Shown here: positions 1 through 11,060 of the stretch, in pieces | How positions within the stretch are numbered: position 1 is the stretch's first letter | How the letters are laid out: every line of letters begins with the position of its first letter | Assembly: GCA_963930775.1 (NCBI GenBank) | Contig: OZ005705.1 | Coordinates: 5,270,001-5,334,000 of the forward strand | From: Cliona cf. orientalis | Lineage: Eukaryota > Porifera > Demospongiae > Clionaida > Clionaidae | Direction of reading: 5' to 3' | DNA length: 64,000 bases | Position numbers and translations under genes: made by a program | Notes under the pieces: generated by a model | What the model was told of the DNA's origin: nothing | Seen by the model: only the letters and a program-made list of their open reading frames with translations | The model's database searches: none

Positions 1-57
1 TGTGGATCACCCCCCCCCCCCCAACCCTCTCCAACTTGTCTTCAATCATGCTTCAAC

Positions 58-838
58 TCACTCAATTAGTAGCTGTGGTAAATTTAAAAACTTGTGCTTG
101 TTGACGAGCCCCGCCTCCCTCCGCAGTTTGTGGATGGCCTCCATGAGCTCCAGTCGGTGACCCACTTTGACTATGCCCATTTCTTTGAGGTGGGACTCCT
201 CCAGCGAGAGGAGAAGACTACCACTGCGTATGGCATGATCAGTGAAGTTATGCTGCAGGGAGTTGATACAATGGCCATCTTTATTGAGCTCAATGTCGGT
301 ACACATGTGAAATCAGAGGGTTTCAATACTTGGGGCAGGATGGTGAAAGTGGCACAGTTTTCTAGTGATACAAAAGCAGGAAAGATCCGATCAGACCCCC
401 TCCCACAGGAGGAGAGGTGTCTGGCCATGCACACAGGTTATATAGGGCATAATAGCACTCTAATAGATTGGTGGGGAGATCAGTCCCTTTTGCATGAAAT
501 ACCGATAATTATAAGCATTTAGTGTAATTATTTTCTTGACTTAGTATTACCTTGTATAATTCTGCAAAGCCAATCTCATGAAGCCACGAGATCACCTCAC
601 TCTCGTCCCACTTGAGGATGGCCTCGTTGCTGCTGGAGCTGGGGTGGGAGCGACTCCAGTCCTCGCTGGATGTCGGGCTGCTCGTGTCGCTGGAGCGGAG
701 GGACCTCTTGGTCGAGCAGCCAGACCCAGACCTCTCCGAAATGAGGTGAAGTTCGCTTGGATGGCGGACGATCTTGCTTCCCTTACCGCCGATCGTCTTG
801 TAAGGAGACGCATACTGATCAACCGGCGAACTTGCCAT
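58..838 (-). CDS. SAM-domain protein, two exons
   Basis: Two minus-strand exons, 551-838 and 58-252, join in phase across a GT...AG intron and give about 160 residues ending in TGA at 58-60. The N-terminal ~70 residues are serine-rich and low complexity, starting MASSPVDQYASPYKTIGG. The second half is a sterile alpha motif. It runs from ILKWDESEVISWLHEIGFAE through the splice after ELYK to HNFTDHAIRSGSLLLSLEE, then the LKEMGI and VGHRLELMEAIHKLR helices, which is the normal SAM order and length. SAM domains mediate protein-protein oligomerisation, so a scaffold or adaptor role is likely, but no partner domain is visible. A further 3' exon could exist beyond the left edge if the last coding codons are really intron. 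The start ATG at 836-838 was chosen because it is the first in the open frame; no upstream exon was seen. Confidence 0.7.
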
Positions 839-1137
839 GGTTTGTAATTTTGACCAGACAAAAATTTTAGCATAGATTATAGTGCATGATCACACCGATC
901 ACCACGCCCAGCTAGCTAGGTAGGGAAAATCCCTACTTATGCACAATATGATCTGCTGCGCGCGCAATGCGCACTAGGAGAAATTGTGATGTCCAGGTGA
1001 CTCTTGCTACTAGGAGGGTTCAGTAAGCTTTGGAAGTATTAATTTCTGGCAGACTGCCATGTTTTCTTCACTTCACCAGGTGTTCACGAGACTAGGTGAC
1101 CATGCTCATTGCCCATTTCATCTATTACACTATGACC
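839..1137. other. Upstream flank of the SAM gene, no gene seen
   Basis: No coding frame or repeat is convincing here. It should contain the promoter of the minus-strand SAM gene, but no TATA-like element stands out at a useful distance. Confidence 0.4.
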
Positions 1138-1202
1138 TAGCCTCGTACCCAGGCCCTTTGAGGAGAAGGAGGAGAAAGGGCCTGGTACTGGGTACGAGGC
1201 TA
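1138..1202. mobile_element. 65-bp palindromic element with 9-bp target duplication
   Basis: Starts TAGCCTCGTACCCAGGCCC and ends in the matching inverse ...GGTACGAGGCTA, with only a short purine-rich loop (GAGGAGAAGGAGGAG). It is flanked on both sides by the exact 9-bp direct repeat ACTATGACC (1129-1137 and 1203-1211), which marks it as an insertion. Similar palindromes lie at 3659-3720, 4485-4551, 14464-14517 and 53140-53193. A 9-bp duplication is typical of Mutator-like transposases, but no transposase is present, so the superfamily is inference. Confidence 0.8.
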
Positions 1203-1296
1203 ACTATGACCAGTCTACCTCAAGCAATTCACTGAGCAAGAAGACGCACTCGTTTGAAAGTGATTCCAAGTCAGCGAGGGGCTAATAATATTACTT

Positions 1297-1527
1297 TACC
1301 GTATAGCCGGAAATATTGGCGGGAATTAAATTTGGCGGTTGAGCCCAAAATCGCTATATACTACAGGAATATTGGCGGATTTAAATTTGGCGGTTCGGTA
1401 CGGGATCGCCATATGTACATATGCGAGTAGGAAATTTTGGCGGATTTTAATTTGGCGGTCGTAATAATATTATAGACCGCCAAACCGCCAAATTTATTTC
1501 CCCGTCAAATTTTCCGGCTATATGGTA
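1297..1527. mobile_element. TA-flanked MITE with TACCGTATAGCCGG ends
   Basis: Terminal inverted repeats begin TACCGTATAGCCGGAAA and end TTTTCCGGCTATATGGTA. The interior is an irregular array of TTGGCGGATTTAAATTTGG-like units in both orientations. The TA ends suggest a non-autonomous Tc1/mariner-type element. There is no coding potential. Confidence 0.65.
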
Positions 1528-1639
1528 TTATTATTTTATTATTGTCACACACCACATAAGGTGCAATACAGGGTGCACAATTGCAAGATATTAAAAATAA
1601 AATAGTAATTAATTAGTTAGGCACAGCACATAATTATAC

Positions 1640-2020
1640 AAGTATAAAAACAATTGAAGGATGAAGTAGGGATGGCAGGATCAAAAAGTACACAAACAAG
1701 ATTTGTAAGTGATAATCGCATCTACTATACACCCCTACGCTTGCTTTTCTTTATTATTACGCACTTATTAATGTCAACATACTTGTCGAGTGAAGTATGT
1801 GGAAGATATTCAGGTTATTCCTAGTTGTCACGATGGTGGGATGGTCAGTTTGATTCAATCACATGCATTATTTCTGGTTATTTTTGCATCCCTCAACTAA
1901 AGCAAGCGTAGGGATGTATAATAGATGCGATTATCCCTTACAAATCTTGTTTGTGTACTTTTTGATCCTGCCATCCCTACTTCATCCTTCAATTTTATTC
2001 AATTGTTTTTATACTTGTCC
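1640..2020. repeat. Long inverted repeat, second copy at 40605-40965
   Basis: Left arm (about 1640-1760) begins AGTATAAAAACAATTGAAGG and runs through GGGATGGCAGGATC. The right arm (about 1895-2020) is its near-perfect reverse complement, with a spacer of about 130 bp. A closely similar arm-spacer-arm unit recurs at 40605-40965. The homology continues downstream of both copies, so this is the left part of a larger interspersed repeat. Confidence 0.75.
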
Positions 2021-3475
2021 CTGTTCTTTTTTTATTGCACATAGTGCATTTTATCAATGCCATCTTACATGGCTTGCTCACAACTTCTAATTAAGTGGAC
2101 AATGGGAGGTGCCGAAGTTTCGTAGCCACGCCTCTCGTTAACTTGCATTCATATTCCTATGTGATGAAGCAGGCTGATAAAGAAGGCTGTTTTAGGCGAC
2201 CCAAGTAGTGATGAGACTCTTCCGTTTAGGGAGAAAATCAAGTTCTAAATTTATTGCTAGCAGCAGCTACTCGGCATAATTCTCTGATCTGTACGTTACC
2301 GCTCCTCGAGCCTTGCGCCTTCAAGAGTCGCCGCCGTTATGATATCCGTATGATCTTTCCAGTGGAGCATTAGCGCTGCACGCGCTAGCGAGTAACTCGC
2401 CTATGCCTAGCCTAGCGCCTTACCGCTCCCCGAGCCTTGTGCCTTCTTATCCATGATCGATCCAGCGCGTTGCTGCACGCGCTTAGTAGCGAGTAGCTAG
2501 CTCGCCTCGGCCTCAGCTCGCGAGCTCGCCTGGGGGAGGGGGCGCTGTCACATGACTTCACCATGGCAACACATTCCGAGCATGCGCATTATATTATAAA
2601 ATGGCGTATCAGACACACCCAATTATCAATGCGCCGTACACACCCACTATTATGTAACTCAGGTCGAGATAAGGATTGCATAGTTGTTTCCCGTCCTGGC
2701 TGTTGATTCAATAGCATGCGGGCGGGCGGTTAACTTTCATTATTCATTATTCATTATTACCGGATGTGGTGTAAACCATAAATAGCCGCCGGGGGTACAT
2801 GACTCGAGCTAATGCCACAATCTTCAGCTGATATGGCGAGCACAGTCTTAGAACTATGAATGAAGCTACTCACAAGTATAGCGATCATCATGCAGAATGA
2901 GAACTGCAGTGAGCAAATACTGAATGAGCCATCAACATCATAACTCAGCTTGCAACTCGAGCGCACATGGAACAGACCGTAAATAATATTGAAATTTTCA
3001 ATTACGTCATCAATATTTTCGTTTTAATAGAAAATAAGTGCAATAATAGAAAAAGTAGGCGGTAGCTTGAAAGGCATGCGGGCGGTGGACGGGAAACTAT
3101 GATCCAATTTGTAGTGGCCTAATGCAGAACTTGCGTGCCACTGCACTGCGCGCTACAAAATGGAGTGGATTTATACTCAAACTAAGATGAGCGATTAAGG
3201 CAGTCTTGAGCTAGCCCTGATAATGAAAAAGAAAGAAAGAAAGAAAGATTGAGAAATGGCCACTTTTTTGAACATCTGGTTCTGGCATATACAATTGATT
3301 TGATAAATGATCTTGGTCTTATTAGATAGATAATTTGCTGGAGATTCTGATTTTCACACTTAGAAATTTCACAAAATTACCTATTTTGAGATATTTGGAT
3401 ATTTGCAATGTATTACATATATGGCATATCCGGGCCATCCCTACTTATAGAGTCTACCGACTCTATGATTAAAGT
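2021..3475 (+). repeat. Interspersed repeat, copy 1, palindromic 3' tip
   Basis: Homologous stretches recur at 40966-41645 (same orientation), 14090-14400 and 16335-16700 (opposite) and 19520-19700 (same). The 3' tip is a short palindrome, AGAGTCTACCGACTCT, followed by ATGATT at about 3450-3473, and the same tip recurs at 13705, 16338 and 43138. Inside are two GCGCTAGCGAGTAGCT-rich patches and an ATTCATTATTCATTATT microsatellite at about 2738-2758. No credible protein is encoded. The autonomous parent is not in the window. Confidence 0.65.
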
Positions 3476-3658
3476 AATTTCATCATAAATTTCATGATTG
3501 AGTTCTGGATACATTCTGGCATCCCGAATGAAGTTAGCACAGAGCTCACAGTCACTGTACTTTTTCCAATGCTGTTCTATATAAAAGGAGCTGTACCCTA
3601 CATTGGTGTACACCAAAGTTGACGCTTCCGAAAATATATCTCGTACCCACAGCACGTC

Positions 3659-3720
3659 TAGTCTCGCAGGCCAGCCCCTCCTACGCTACTTTGTGTAGGA
3701 GGGGCTGGCTCGCGAGACTA
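3659..3720. mobile_element. 62-bp palindromic element with 9-bp target duplication
   Basis: Begins TAGTCTCGCAGGCCAGCCCC and ends with the inverse ...GGCTGGCTCGCGAGACTA, with a loop of about 10 bases. It is flanked by the exact 9-bp direct repeat CAGCACGTC (3650-3658 and 3721-3729). The ends share TAGYCTCG with the palindromes at 1138 and 4485, but the arm sequence differs (CCAGCCCCTCC), so there are at least two sub-families. Confidence 0.82.
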
Positions 3721-3939
3721 CAGCACGTCCGATCGTGCAGACGGGAAATTCAGTGATTGTGATTGGTGTAGATCGCCACTGTCGTATACATCCGATTCTC
3801 ACCAACGTGACGGGTGTGATACACAGGAAACTGGCTGGAACCTCTTGAAAGGCGCTGAATATCATTTGCATCAATTCCTTCACACGTTCGCGCGCAATCC
3901 GCTCGCTCTATAGATCTAGCGCTAGCAAGCCACGCCCTA

Positions 3940-4960
3940 TAATAGTTCCGAGCGAAGCGAGAGTCATTTCGTATGGCTTCTGGGCGTATCTTTCGCGTGC
4001 GTCTAAATTTTCTTTCTTACTCTCTTTGACGACTCAGGCCACGTCGCCATGTGTTGCTGAGTCTAAAGCTGTGGCCTCCCTCAAGATGGTCATGCAAGGC
4101 CTACAAACTCTACCGTTCTGCTGGACTGTGCTTACCGGGCAAATCAATGTTCGCGCGGCCAAAAATGATCGCACCTTCTTGGCCCAAAGTTATTCGTCCT
4201 GTCGCTGATGGTAAAGATGTTGCTAGATGTGGCCTGTCAATTGGTCTACTCTCGGTTTCATTCTTCCAAGACTGACGACATAATGGAGCTCCTTTTGTTG
4301 CTAATACTTCAGCATAGACGAAAGAAACCCCTCCCTTGTCACGTGATCTACATGTGCAACACAAATTTAATTTACAGGGAAGGCGGGGGAACCCCAAAAT
4401 CATACAAATTCATCATGCATAAACAGGAAGTTCAGGATATTGGTTGGCATAGTGGCTAACGAGGACTGCTACGCAAAGTGTACGTAGCCTCGTCCCCAGG
4501 CCACTCCCACGTTAACATTGAAAACGTGGGAGTGGCCTGGGGACGAGGCTAAAGTGTACGTATAACTCTAGTCAAATTTGCAAATGGGACTTTCCCAGTC
4601 ACATGATCGATTTGCGGTTTTGGGCTTGCCTATAATTCCGAGCGAGCTCGAGAGTCGTTTGTTTCGTATGGCTTCATGGCGTATCTTTCGCGTGCGTCTA
4701 AAATTATTTTCTTTCTTACTCTCTTCGACGGGTGACTCAGGCCACGTGCCATGTGCTACTGCGCTCCTTTTGTTGCTAATGCTTCAGCATAAACGAAAGA
4801 AACCACTCCCTTGTCACGTGATCTACATGTGCAACACAAATTTAATTTCCAGGGAATTGGAATGCGGGGAACCCTAAAATCATACAAATTCATCATGCAT
4901 AAACAGGAAGTTCAATACAGGATATTGGTTGGCATAGTGGTTCGCTGAGCGAGGGCTGCT
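3940..4960 (+). repeat. Imperfect direct duplication of a ~300-500 bp unit
   Basis: About 3945-4455 and 4640-4945 share long runs in the same order. They start at CGTATGGCTTC...GGCGTATCTTTCGC and pass through CTCCTTTTGTTGCTAATRCT to the CATAAACAGGAAGTTCA...GGTTGGCATAGTGG end. The first copy has about 200 bp that the second lacks. Open frames in the unit are short and not conserved between copies, so it is probably non-coding repeat DNA. The 67-bp palindrome at 4485 sits just after the first copy. Confidence 0.65.
4485..4551. mobile_element. 67-bp palindromic element with 9-bp target duplication
   Basis: Arms TAGCCTCGTCCCCAGGCCAC and its inverse, extended by CTCCCACGTT/AACGTGGGAG, around a loop of about 7 bases. 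It is flanked by the exact direct repeat AAGTGTACG (4476-4484 and 4552-4560). This is the most perfect hairpin of the family, so it is probably young. Confidence 0.82.
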
Positions 4961-4989
4961 ACACAAGGTGTAACTCTAGTATTATAGCC

Positions 4990-5377
4990 TCGTTCTCGTT
5001 CAGTTCTGAGCCTCCGTAGCATTTTGTAATAGCTACTTGGGTGCACTTAGGCCGTTTGATTTAATCTCGGATTACAATCTTTCCGGGAATACTGTGGGAC
5101 GACTTATCCGACGGTAAGTATCACTATGTAACTAAATTATGTGAATAATTGCTAGTTGTTTGTTTGTATGTATCAACTCTTGGCGTGGCAGTACTGTCAC
5201 GAAATGGATAGTCCCCCATACACGGACGGTGTAAAAATAGGGATCCCCCAAATTGGGGACCCCGGGTTCCTATTTTCATAATATTTTAGGGACCCCTGGG
5301 TCTCCATTTTCACAGGATTTTGGGGACCCTCATATGGAAAATGGGGACCCCAGTGCAATACACTAGCAGGCATGTAT
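4990..5377. other. Non-coding stretch with GGGGACC-rich inverted repeats
   Basis: From about 5225 to 5350 there are alternating GGGGACCCC and TATTTTCATAAT-like segments in both orientations. A related patch lies at 12095-12185 (GGTCCCCATTCTCATGG...). No open frame is convincing. Confidence 0.5.
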
Positions 5378-6470
5378 GGGGGTGGATAGTGTCAAAAGTA
5401 CAGTCACTGTTTTGGAGGAGGGTGACTTCACTGAGGAGGGGGGTGGTTTCGACTGGAGGGGGTGCTTTTCAGTTGGAGGATACCACTTTTTGTGGAGGAG
5501 GGGTGCGTTTTGATCTCGAGGAGGGGGTCATACTTCGCTGGAGGAGGTGTGTTTTGATCACGAGGAGGGGATCATACTTTCGCTGGACTAGGGGTAATTT
5601 TGATCTCGAGGGGTCTGCTACCTCCACTGGAGGAGGGGCATATTCGAAGCAATGGAGTGGAGCTAGTAGTTGCCGATAGATGCCGTTTGTGTGTATTATA
5701 ATTATGTGGGTGTGGCACATTTCGCGCATGCGCATCAAAAATCCTCACGTCACGTGGCATGGCCTGTGTGCTTTGAATTTGGACGTGGCTATAGCTATAT
5801 AGGCTGGGAAGCTAGTGGCGTTATTCTGGACTGCTGTAGATGTATTACCAGTGTCTCTTGTACAAAGGTGCTACATTTATTCAATGAAGCACAGATATTT
5901 GGTAATTTATTCGTAGCACATACAATTATTTAACCTTTGTACGACAGGAGACACCACCAGCATATTTATACTAGTCCATAACAACTCATTTTCAAGTGAC
6001 TTGCTTCCCAGCACACGTTCCGTACTGTCATGGTACCAGCACATAGCGCGAAGACAAAAAAATATGTTAACGGATTTGCGCATGTGTAAAAATGTGCCAC
6101 ACCCACAATAATATTCCGTTCAGTAGTCGGCCCCTCGATATCAAATGCATCCTCGTCCAACCAGAGTATCACCCCCTACTTCAGATGAACTAGAGCCCTC
6201 CTTGAGATCAAAAGACACCCCTCCCCCAGCGAAGTATGACCCCCTACTCCAGATGAGCTTGACCCCCTCCTCGAGATCAAAATGCATCCCTCCTACAGCG
6301 AAGTATGACCTCCTACTCCGGATGCACTAGACCCCCTCCTCGAGATCGAAACGCACTCCTCCACAAAAACTGGTATCCTCCAACAGAAAGTACCCCCTCC
6401 AGTCGAAACCACCCCCCTCCTCAGAGAAGTCACCCTCCTCCAAAACAGTGACTATACTTTTGACACTATC

Positions 6471-6599
6471 TGTAACGTTATTGACCGAGAATACAATCAG
6501 TTCTTGGCAAGATCAGCAAAACATTAACACACACGAGGTAGGTAGGGTATTGCACAATAATGACACAAATCACGTGATAATCATAATATAATCGTTACA
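6471..6599 (-). repeat. 3' LTR of the Gypsy element
   Basis: 129-bp LTR with TGTAACG/CGTTACA terminal inverted repeats. It appears identical to 10882-11010. The polypurine tract is adjacent at 6600-6610. Confidence 0.92.
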
Positions 6600-6764
6600 T
6601 CTCCCTCGTTATAATAAAAATTATAATTATGAACAGAAATAATAATAAGAATACATTAAACAATAATAATAACGCAAGCAATTTTAATTACTTAAAGATA
6701 ATATAGTAGTTAGACACAAATTAAGGTTAACTAAACAATTCCGTATCTCAGTTCAATATCAGTT

Positions 6765-9700
6765 TCAAGTTTTAACGTACTTTGTGAGCCAATTGGGAGG
6801 TTTACGATTCCGTTGTGACCAGCGTGGTCCGGGTGTTTCATCATGATCAGGTGCTTGTGGTGCAGCCTGTGTCTTCGTCCCATGAGAGTCGGCCTGCACC
6901 ATCTCGTGCTCCGTACTGGGCTCAACCTCCTCGTCTGGAATATCTAACTCAGGCGGTTCGTTACTTTGAATTAAGTGTCTGCGATTTCGGGTAAGTACCT
7001 GTTCTCCCGTAGTGACCTCGTAGCTTCTTGGCCCTACAGGACCAGAACAAACAGCAGAACTCCATGTCCTCTGACCGGGTAGACGCACACGTACTGTTTC
7101 TCCAGCTTTGAGGGGTTTGAGTGGTTTAGCATGTCGGTCATAATAGTACTGCTGGCGTTCCTTTTGATTGTTGATTGCACGAGCGTCATCTTCCACAGGG
7201 TATCGAGGCTGGAGCAGTGCTCTAGACATGGGCAACAGAGTCCTACAACGACGGCCCAGGAATCTCTGTGATGGACTTGTGCCAATACCCTCTGACGGTG
7301 TGTTTCGCCAGTCAAGTAAGGCTAAGAATTCGGACTGGCCTGTTTCACGGCACTTGGTAAACAACCGTTTGACTGTCTTCACGGCATTCTCCGCCTTCCC
7401 ATTCAACTGTGGGTAGTGAGGAGACGAAGTGGTGTGTTCAAAACCCCACTTTCCTGCAAAAGTTGCAAATTCTGCCGATGAAAACTGAGGGCCATTATCC
7501 GACACCAAGACATCTGGTACTCCATATCTAGAGAACATACTTTTCAGGGCTTTGGCAACTCCACCTGTATTTGCTCTTGTGACGTTCTCCACCTCAATGA
7601 AATTGCTATAGTAATCACAGACTACCAGCAGTGTACGGCCATAGAAGTCACAAAGATCTGCACCGACCTTACTCCAGGGGCAAGGGGCAAACTCGTGTTG
7701 CTGGAGTGGTTCCTTGCTCGGTGAAGCACGATGAGACATGCATGTATCGCATTTCGAGATATACTCTTTCAATTCTGTCGACATCCTTGGCCAGTACAGG
7801 GACTCTCGGGCTCTTCTGACACAACCTTCAATGCCAATATGCGACGCATGGCATGTGTGCATCATCTCCTTACGCAAAGCCACCGGTACTACCACTTGCT
7901 GTCCCTTAAAGACCAGGTCATCTTGGATGGTTAATTCGTCATGGACGTCGTAGTATGCGTGTACAATTGCAGGCACTTCTGTCTTGCTATTTGGCCATCC
8001 ACGCAGAATTGTTTCTCTTAGTACTTGCAGCACTGGATCACTAGAAGAGAATTGCTTGAATCGGTCTAACTGTTCGGCAGGCATGACAAGCAAGTCGGCT
8101 GGGTTAACAGCTTCCAACTCTCGAGAAAACTCGCAAACATGAACTTCCGGCGGGTGGGCGCGACTGAGTGTGTCCGCTAGAAACATATCTTTTCCCCTCT
8201 TGTACTTCACGTGTAGGTTGTACTTCTGGAGCCGAAGCAGCATCCTTTGTAGTCGACTGGGTGCACTGTTTAGGGCTTTCAAGACAATGGATACAAGTGG
8301 CTGATGATCTGTCTCGACCTGTACAACATCTCTGCCATAGACATACGACTCAAAGTGGGTACAAGCAAACACAATTGCCAATAGCTCTTTCTCAATTTGT
8401 GCGTAGCGTGTTTCCGTAGCTGTCAGTGCCCTCGAGACATATGCGACTGGCTGACCATTCTGCAATAGGCTAGCACCAAGGCCCGTCTGAGAGGCATCAC
8501 ATTGCAGTGTAACTTCCTCATTGACGTTGTAGTACCGTCGTATTGGTGTACTGGACACAGCTGTTTTGAGATTCTTCAAGGCTTCTTGTTGAGCTGGGCC
8601 CCAGACCCAAACTGTGTCCTTCTGCGTAAGCTCTCTCAAAGGTTTCGTGATGTCCGACAGATGAGGAAGAAACTTACTAAGGTATTGTGCTAAGCCCAAC
8701 AAACGTTGAACGGCTGCTACGTCCTGGGGAGGAGGCATGTCCTGTATAGCCTTTACTTTGGAAGGATCAACGCACAGACCGTCCGCTGTTGCGACATGCC
8801 CAATGAAGGGTACTTCTCTCTGTCTGAGCTTCAACTTTGCATCGTTTAATTTCAAATTTCGTTCTTCGCATCTCTGCAGGAATGCCTCGAGACTCCGGTC
8901 ATGATTCGCTATTGCCTCATCCTCTGTATCTCCAAATCCAACTGTCACGAAATCATCGGCCACCACCTCAACTCCCTGTAAGCCTTCAATCACTTCATGC
9001 ATTCGTCGTTGGAACACCTCAGGAGCTGACGAAATTCCGAATGGCATCCGTCTCCATCGATATCTGCCAAAAGGAGTATTGAAGGTGGTTAGGAGTGAAG
9101 ACTCCTCATCGAGTGGGACATGCCAAAATCCATTTCTCACATCCAATACTGTGAACACTTTCGCCCCATACAGGCGGGTAGCAATCTCTTCGATAGTTGG
9201 CAGCGGATAGTGTTCCCGCTGAATGGCTTGGTTTAGGTCCTTTGGATCTAGGCATATTCGGAGTCGTCCATCACTCTTCGGTACTGCCACCATCGAGCTA
9301 ATCCAGGGTGTCGGTTCTGTCACGGGAACCAAAATTTCTTCCTCAACCAGTTGGTCTAATTTCTCCTTCAGACAATCTCGGAATGCTACATGCACTCTTC
9401 TTGGGGCATGTTGAATAGGAGTGCATTGTGGGTCGAGTCGAATGTGGTACTCCCCTTTCAGACAACCAACTCCAGGACTGAAAACCTTGGGGAATTTCTT
9501 GAATAGCTGCTCTTTTGTCATGGGTCCACCCTTTGTACTCACCGCGTAGACTTCTGAGTCCCCAGTGTTTGACTTGTTCAGCTGGTCATTGTCTAAGTAC
9601 GTGACGATGTTCATGCCAATACATGCTTTCCTCCCCAGCAATGGTCGGATATTTGGGGTATCCACAATGCGGCAGTCCAACCGGCATCGGTAGTCTCCAC

Positions 9701-10751
9701 GCCAGACTCGCAGTAGCGTTTGTCCAATGACTGGGATTGTAGTGCCTCCATACGCAGTGATTCGTTGCTTTGCTGGTTTGATGTGTTGCAACTTGTGGTC
9801 ACGAGTAGCTTTCTTATACAGGTCTAGAGGCACGACGTTGCACTGCGCTCCAGTGTCAACTTGGAAACGAAGGTAGCTACCATTTTCGAGCCTCAGAGTC
9901 ACACACTGGGAGTCATCTACGCCAGAACCATCGACGTGTGTCTGGAACACTTCATCATCTTCGACAGCCTTGACTGTCTGAGCGGCAGGTTTGCTACGGC
10001 ACTTGGCTGCAAAATGGTTCTGCTTATGGCACTTGTTGCAGGTTTTGCCATAGGCAGGACATAACTCCCTCTTATACAGCTCATGTCGTCGTCCACAGTT
10101 CCAGCACTCTCTGGGGGTCTTTCCTTCTTTTGAGGTTTTTGGAGGTGGATGATCATCGGTCTTGACCGCGTTCACTGCAGTGCTTAAACTATCATCCACG
10201 ACCTTCACCTGTGCTACCATGCTCTCTGCTGCATGACAAATTTCGTCTGTTTTCTTCAGTGTTAGGTCGGACTCACGCAGCAATCTCTCCCTGGCCTTGG
10301 CATCTCGGATGCCAAAGACAAGTCGATCGCGAAGAACCTGGTCGGGCGTTATCGTTTCAAATTCACAACCTGCAGCTATTTTCCTTAGCGCTGTTCGGTA
10401 CTGATCGTAGGTTTCACCGGGTTCCTGGATGCGGCGGTTGAATCGGTACCGCTCGAACGGCACATTCTTTCGTGGCTGGCAGTACGCCTCAAACTTGGCT
10501 AGTACTGGGGCTATCTTCGAGTCATCGCCCTCTGTTGTCCAATCTGTGAACGTCGAAAACACCTCCCGCGCTTCCTCACCGATCACTGTTAAAAGCGTTG
10601 CTACTTACACGGCTTCTGATTTTTTGTTGAGCTCTGTAGCCAACGAATAGTTATTCCAGGCTCGCTTAAATTTCTTCCATTTTGCGGCCGCTTGCGAGTC
10701 GTGTATCTCTAAAACAGGAGGCGGTGGTAGCATATAGTTGCTCGTGGCCAT
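6765..10751 (-). CDS. Gag-Pol polyprotein of the Gypsy element, one in-frame stop
   Basis: One frame of about 1328 codons from the ATG at 10749-10751, interrupted only by TAA at 10605-10607. Without a gap it then encodes, in order: a Gag-like helical region; a zinc knuckle (CWNCGRRHELYK... and CNKCHKQNHFAAKC); an aspartic protease (VDTGAQCNVVPL); reverse transcriptase (FGRYRWRRMPFGISSAPEVF, with VADD in place of the usual YxDD at the active site); RNase H (LQCDASQTGLGASLL); an HHCC integrase finger; an integrase core (DFYGRTLLVVCDYYSNF, VSDNGPQFSS); and a C-terminal tail. The order PR-RT-RH-IN is classical Ty3/Gypsy. Whether the stop is read through or simply kills this copy cannot be told from one copy. 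No frameshift separates gag from pol. Confidence 0.9.
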
Positions 10752-10863
10752 GACGCGTGTACATTCGGCTCATTGAAATTACTTTATCTCTCAGTTATAG
10801 TTTACTCAGACCACGTACTTACTTCGGTTTGTTTCTTCCTCTGAAAAGGAGAGCGGGGAAGCG

Positions 10864-10881
10864 ATCCCGCCGCTGCCACCA
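10864..10881 (-). other. Primer-binding site of the Gypsy element
   Basis: Minus-strand TGGTGGCAGCGGCGGGAT starts immediately after the CA end of the 5' LTR, the usual place for tRNA priming of minus-strand DNA. It would pair with a tRNA ending in CCGCTGCCACCA; which tRNA that is was not determined. Confidence 0.7.
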
Positions 10882-11010
10882 TGTAACGTTATTGACCGAG
10901 AATACAATCAGTTCTTGGCAAGATCAGCAAAACATTAACACACACGAGGTAGGTAGGGTATTGCACAATAATGACACAAATCACGTGATAATCATAATAT
11001 AATCGTTACA
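10882..11010 (-). repeat. 5' LTR of the Gypsy element
   Basis: 129-bp LTR, the upstream copy for the minus-strand element, identical by eye to 6471-6599. Very short for a Gypsy LTR. The 5-bp duplication CTATC follows at 11011-11015. Confidence 0.92.
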
Positions 11011-11060
11011 CTATCCACCCCCCATAGGGCATGAACATTGACTAGATCTATAGACAGCAC

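Larger units (their letters stand above)
6471..11010 (-). mobile_element. Nearly intact Gypsy-type LTR retrotransposon
   Basis: Complete 4.5-kb element on the minus strand. The two LTRs (6471-6599 and 10882-11010, 129 bp each, TGTAACG...CGTTACA ends) look identical base for base. A 5-bp target duplication CTATC flanks it (6466-6470 and 11011-11015). The primer-binding site follows the 5' LTR directly (minus-strand TGGTGGCAGCGGCGGGAT, from 10881 down). A purine tract ACGAGGGAGA precedes the 3' LTR. One long Gag-Pol frame fills the interior. Identical LTRs mean a recent insertion. It lies inside the inverted-repeat element of 5378-11027, so it is the younger of the two. Confidence 0.93.
5378..11027. 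mobile_element. Large inverted-repeat element split by an LTR retrotransposon
   Basis: A left arm of about 350 bp (5378-5735), with GGAGGAGGG-type subrepeats, reappears as reverse complement at 6070-6470 and, after the LTR element, at 11011-11027. The outer ends read TATGGGGGTGGATAGTG and CTATCCACCCCCCATA. A central inverted pair contains TGGGTGTGGCACATTT. The Gypsy element at 6471-11010 sits inside the right arm, between CACTATC and CTATCC. No transposase was seen in the spacer, so this is a non-autonomous foldback-like element. Confidence 0.7.

Noticed and set aside
94-522. Plus-strand frame of 142 codons over the SAM gene
   Set aside because: Antisense to the SAM exon, no domain, and the splice signals support the minus strand.
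3413-3475. Helitron 3' end
   Set aside because: The hairpin is present but it is not followed by CTRR, and no TC start was found; left as an unclassified repeat.
5320-5760. Glycine/tryptophan-rich and proline/serine-rich frames in the inverted repeat
   Set aside because: Products of GGAGGAGGG subrepeats on either strand, with no splice or start context.
8168-10650. Plus-strand open frames over the Gypsy element
   Set aside because: Antisense shadows of the Gag-Pol frame with no domain of their own.
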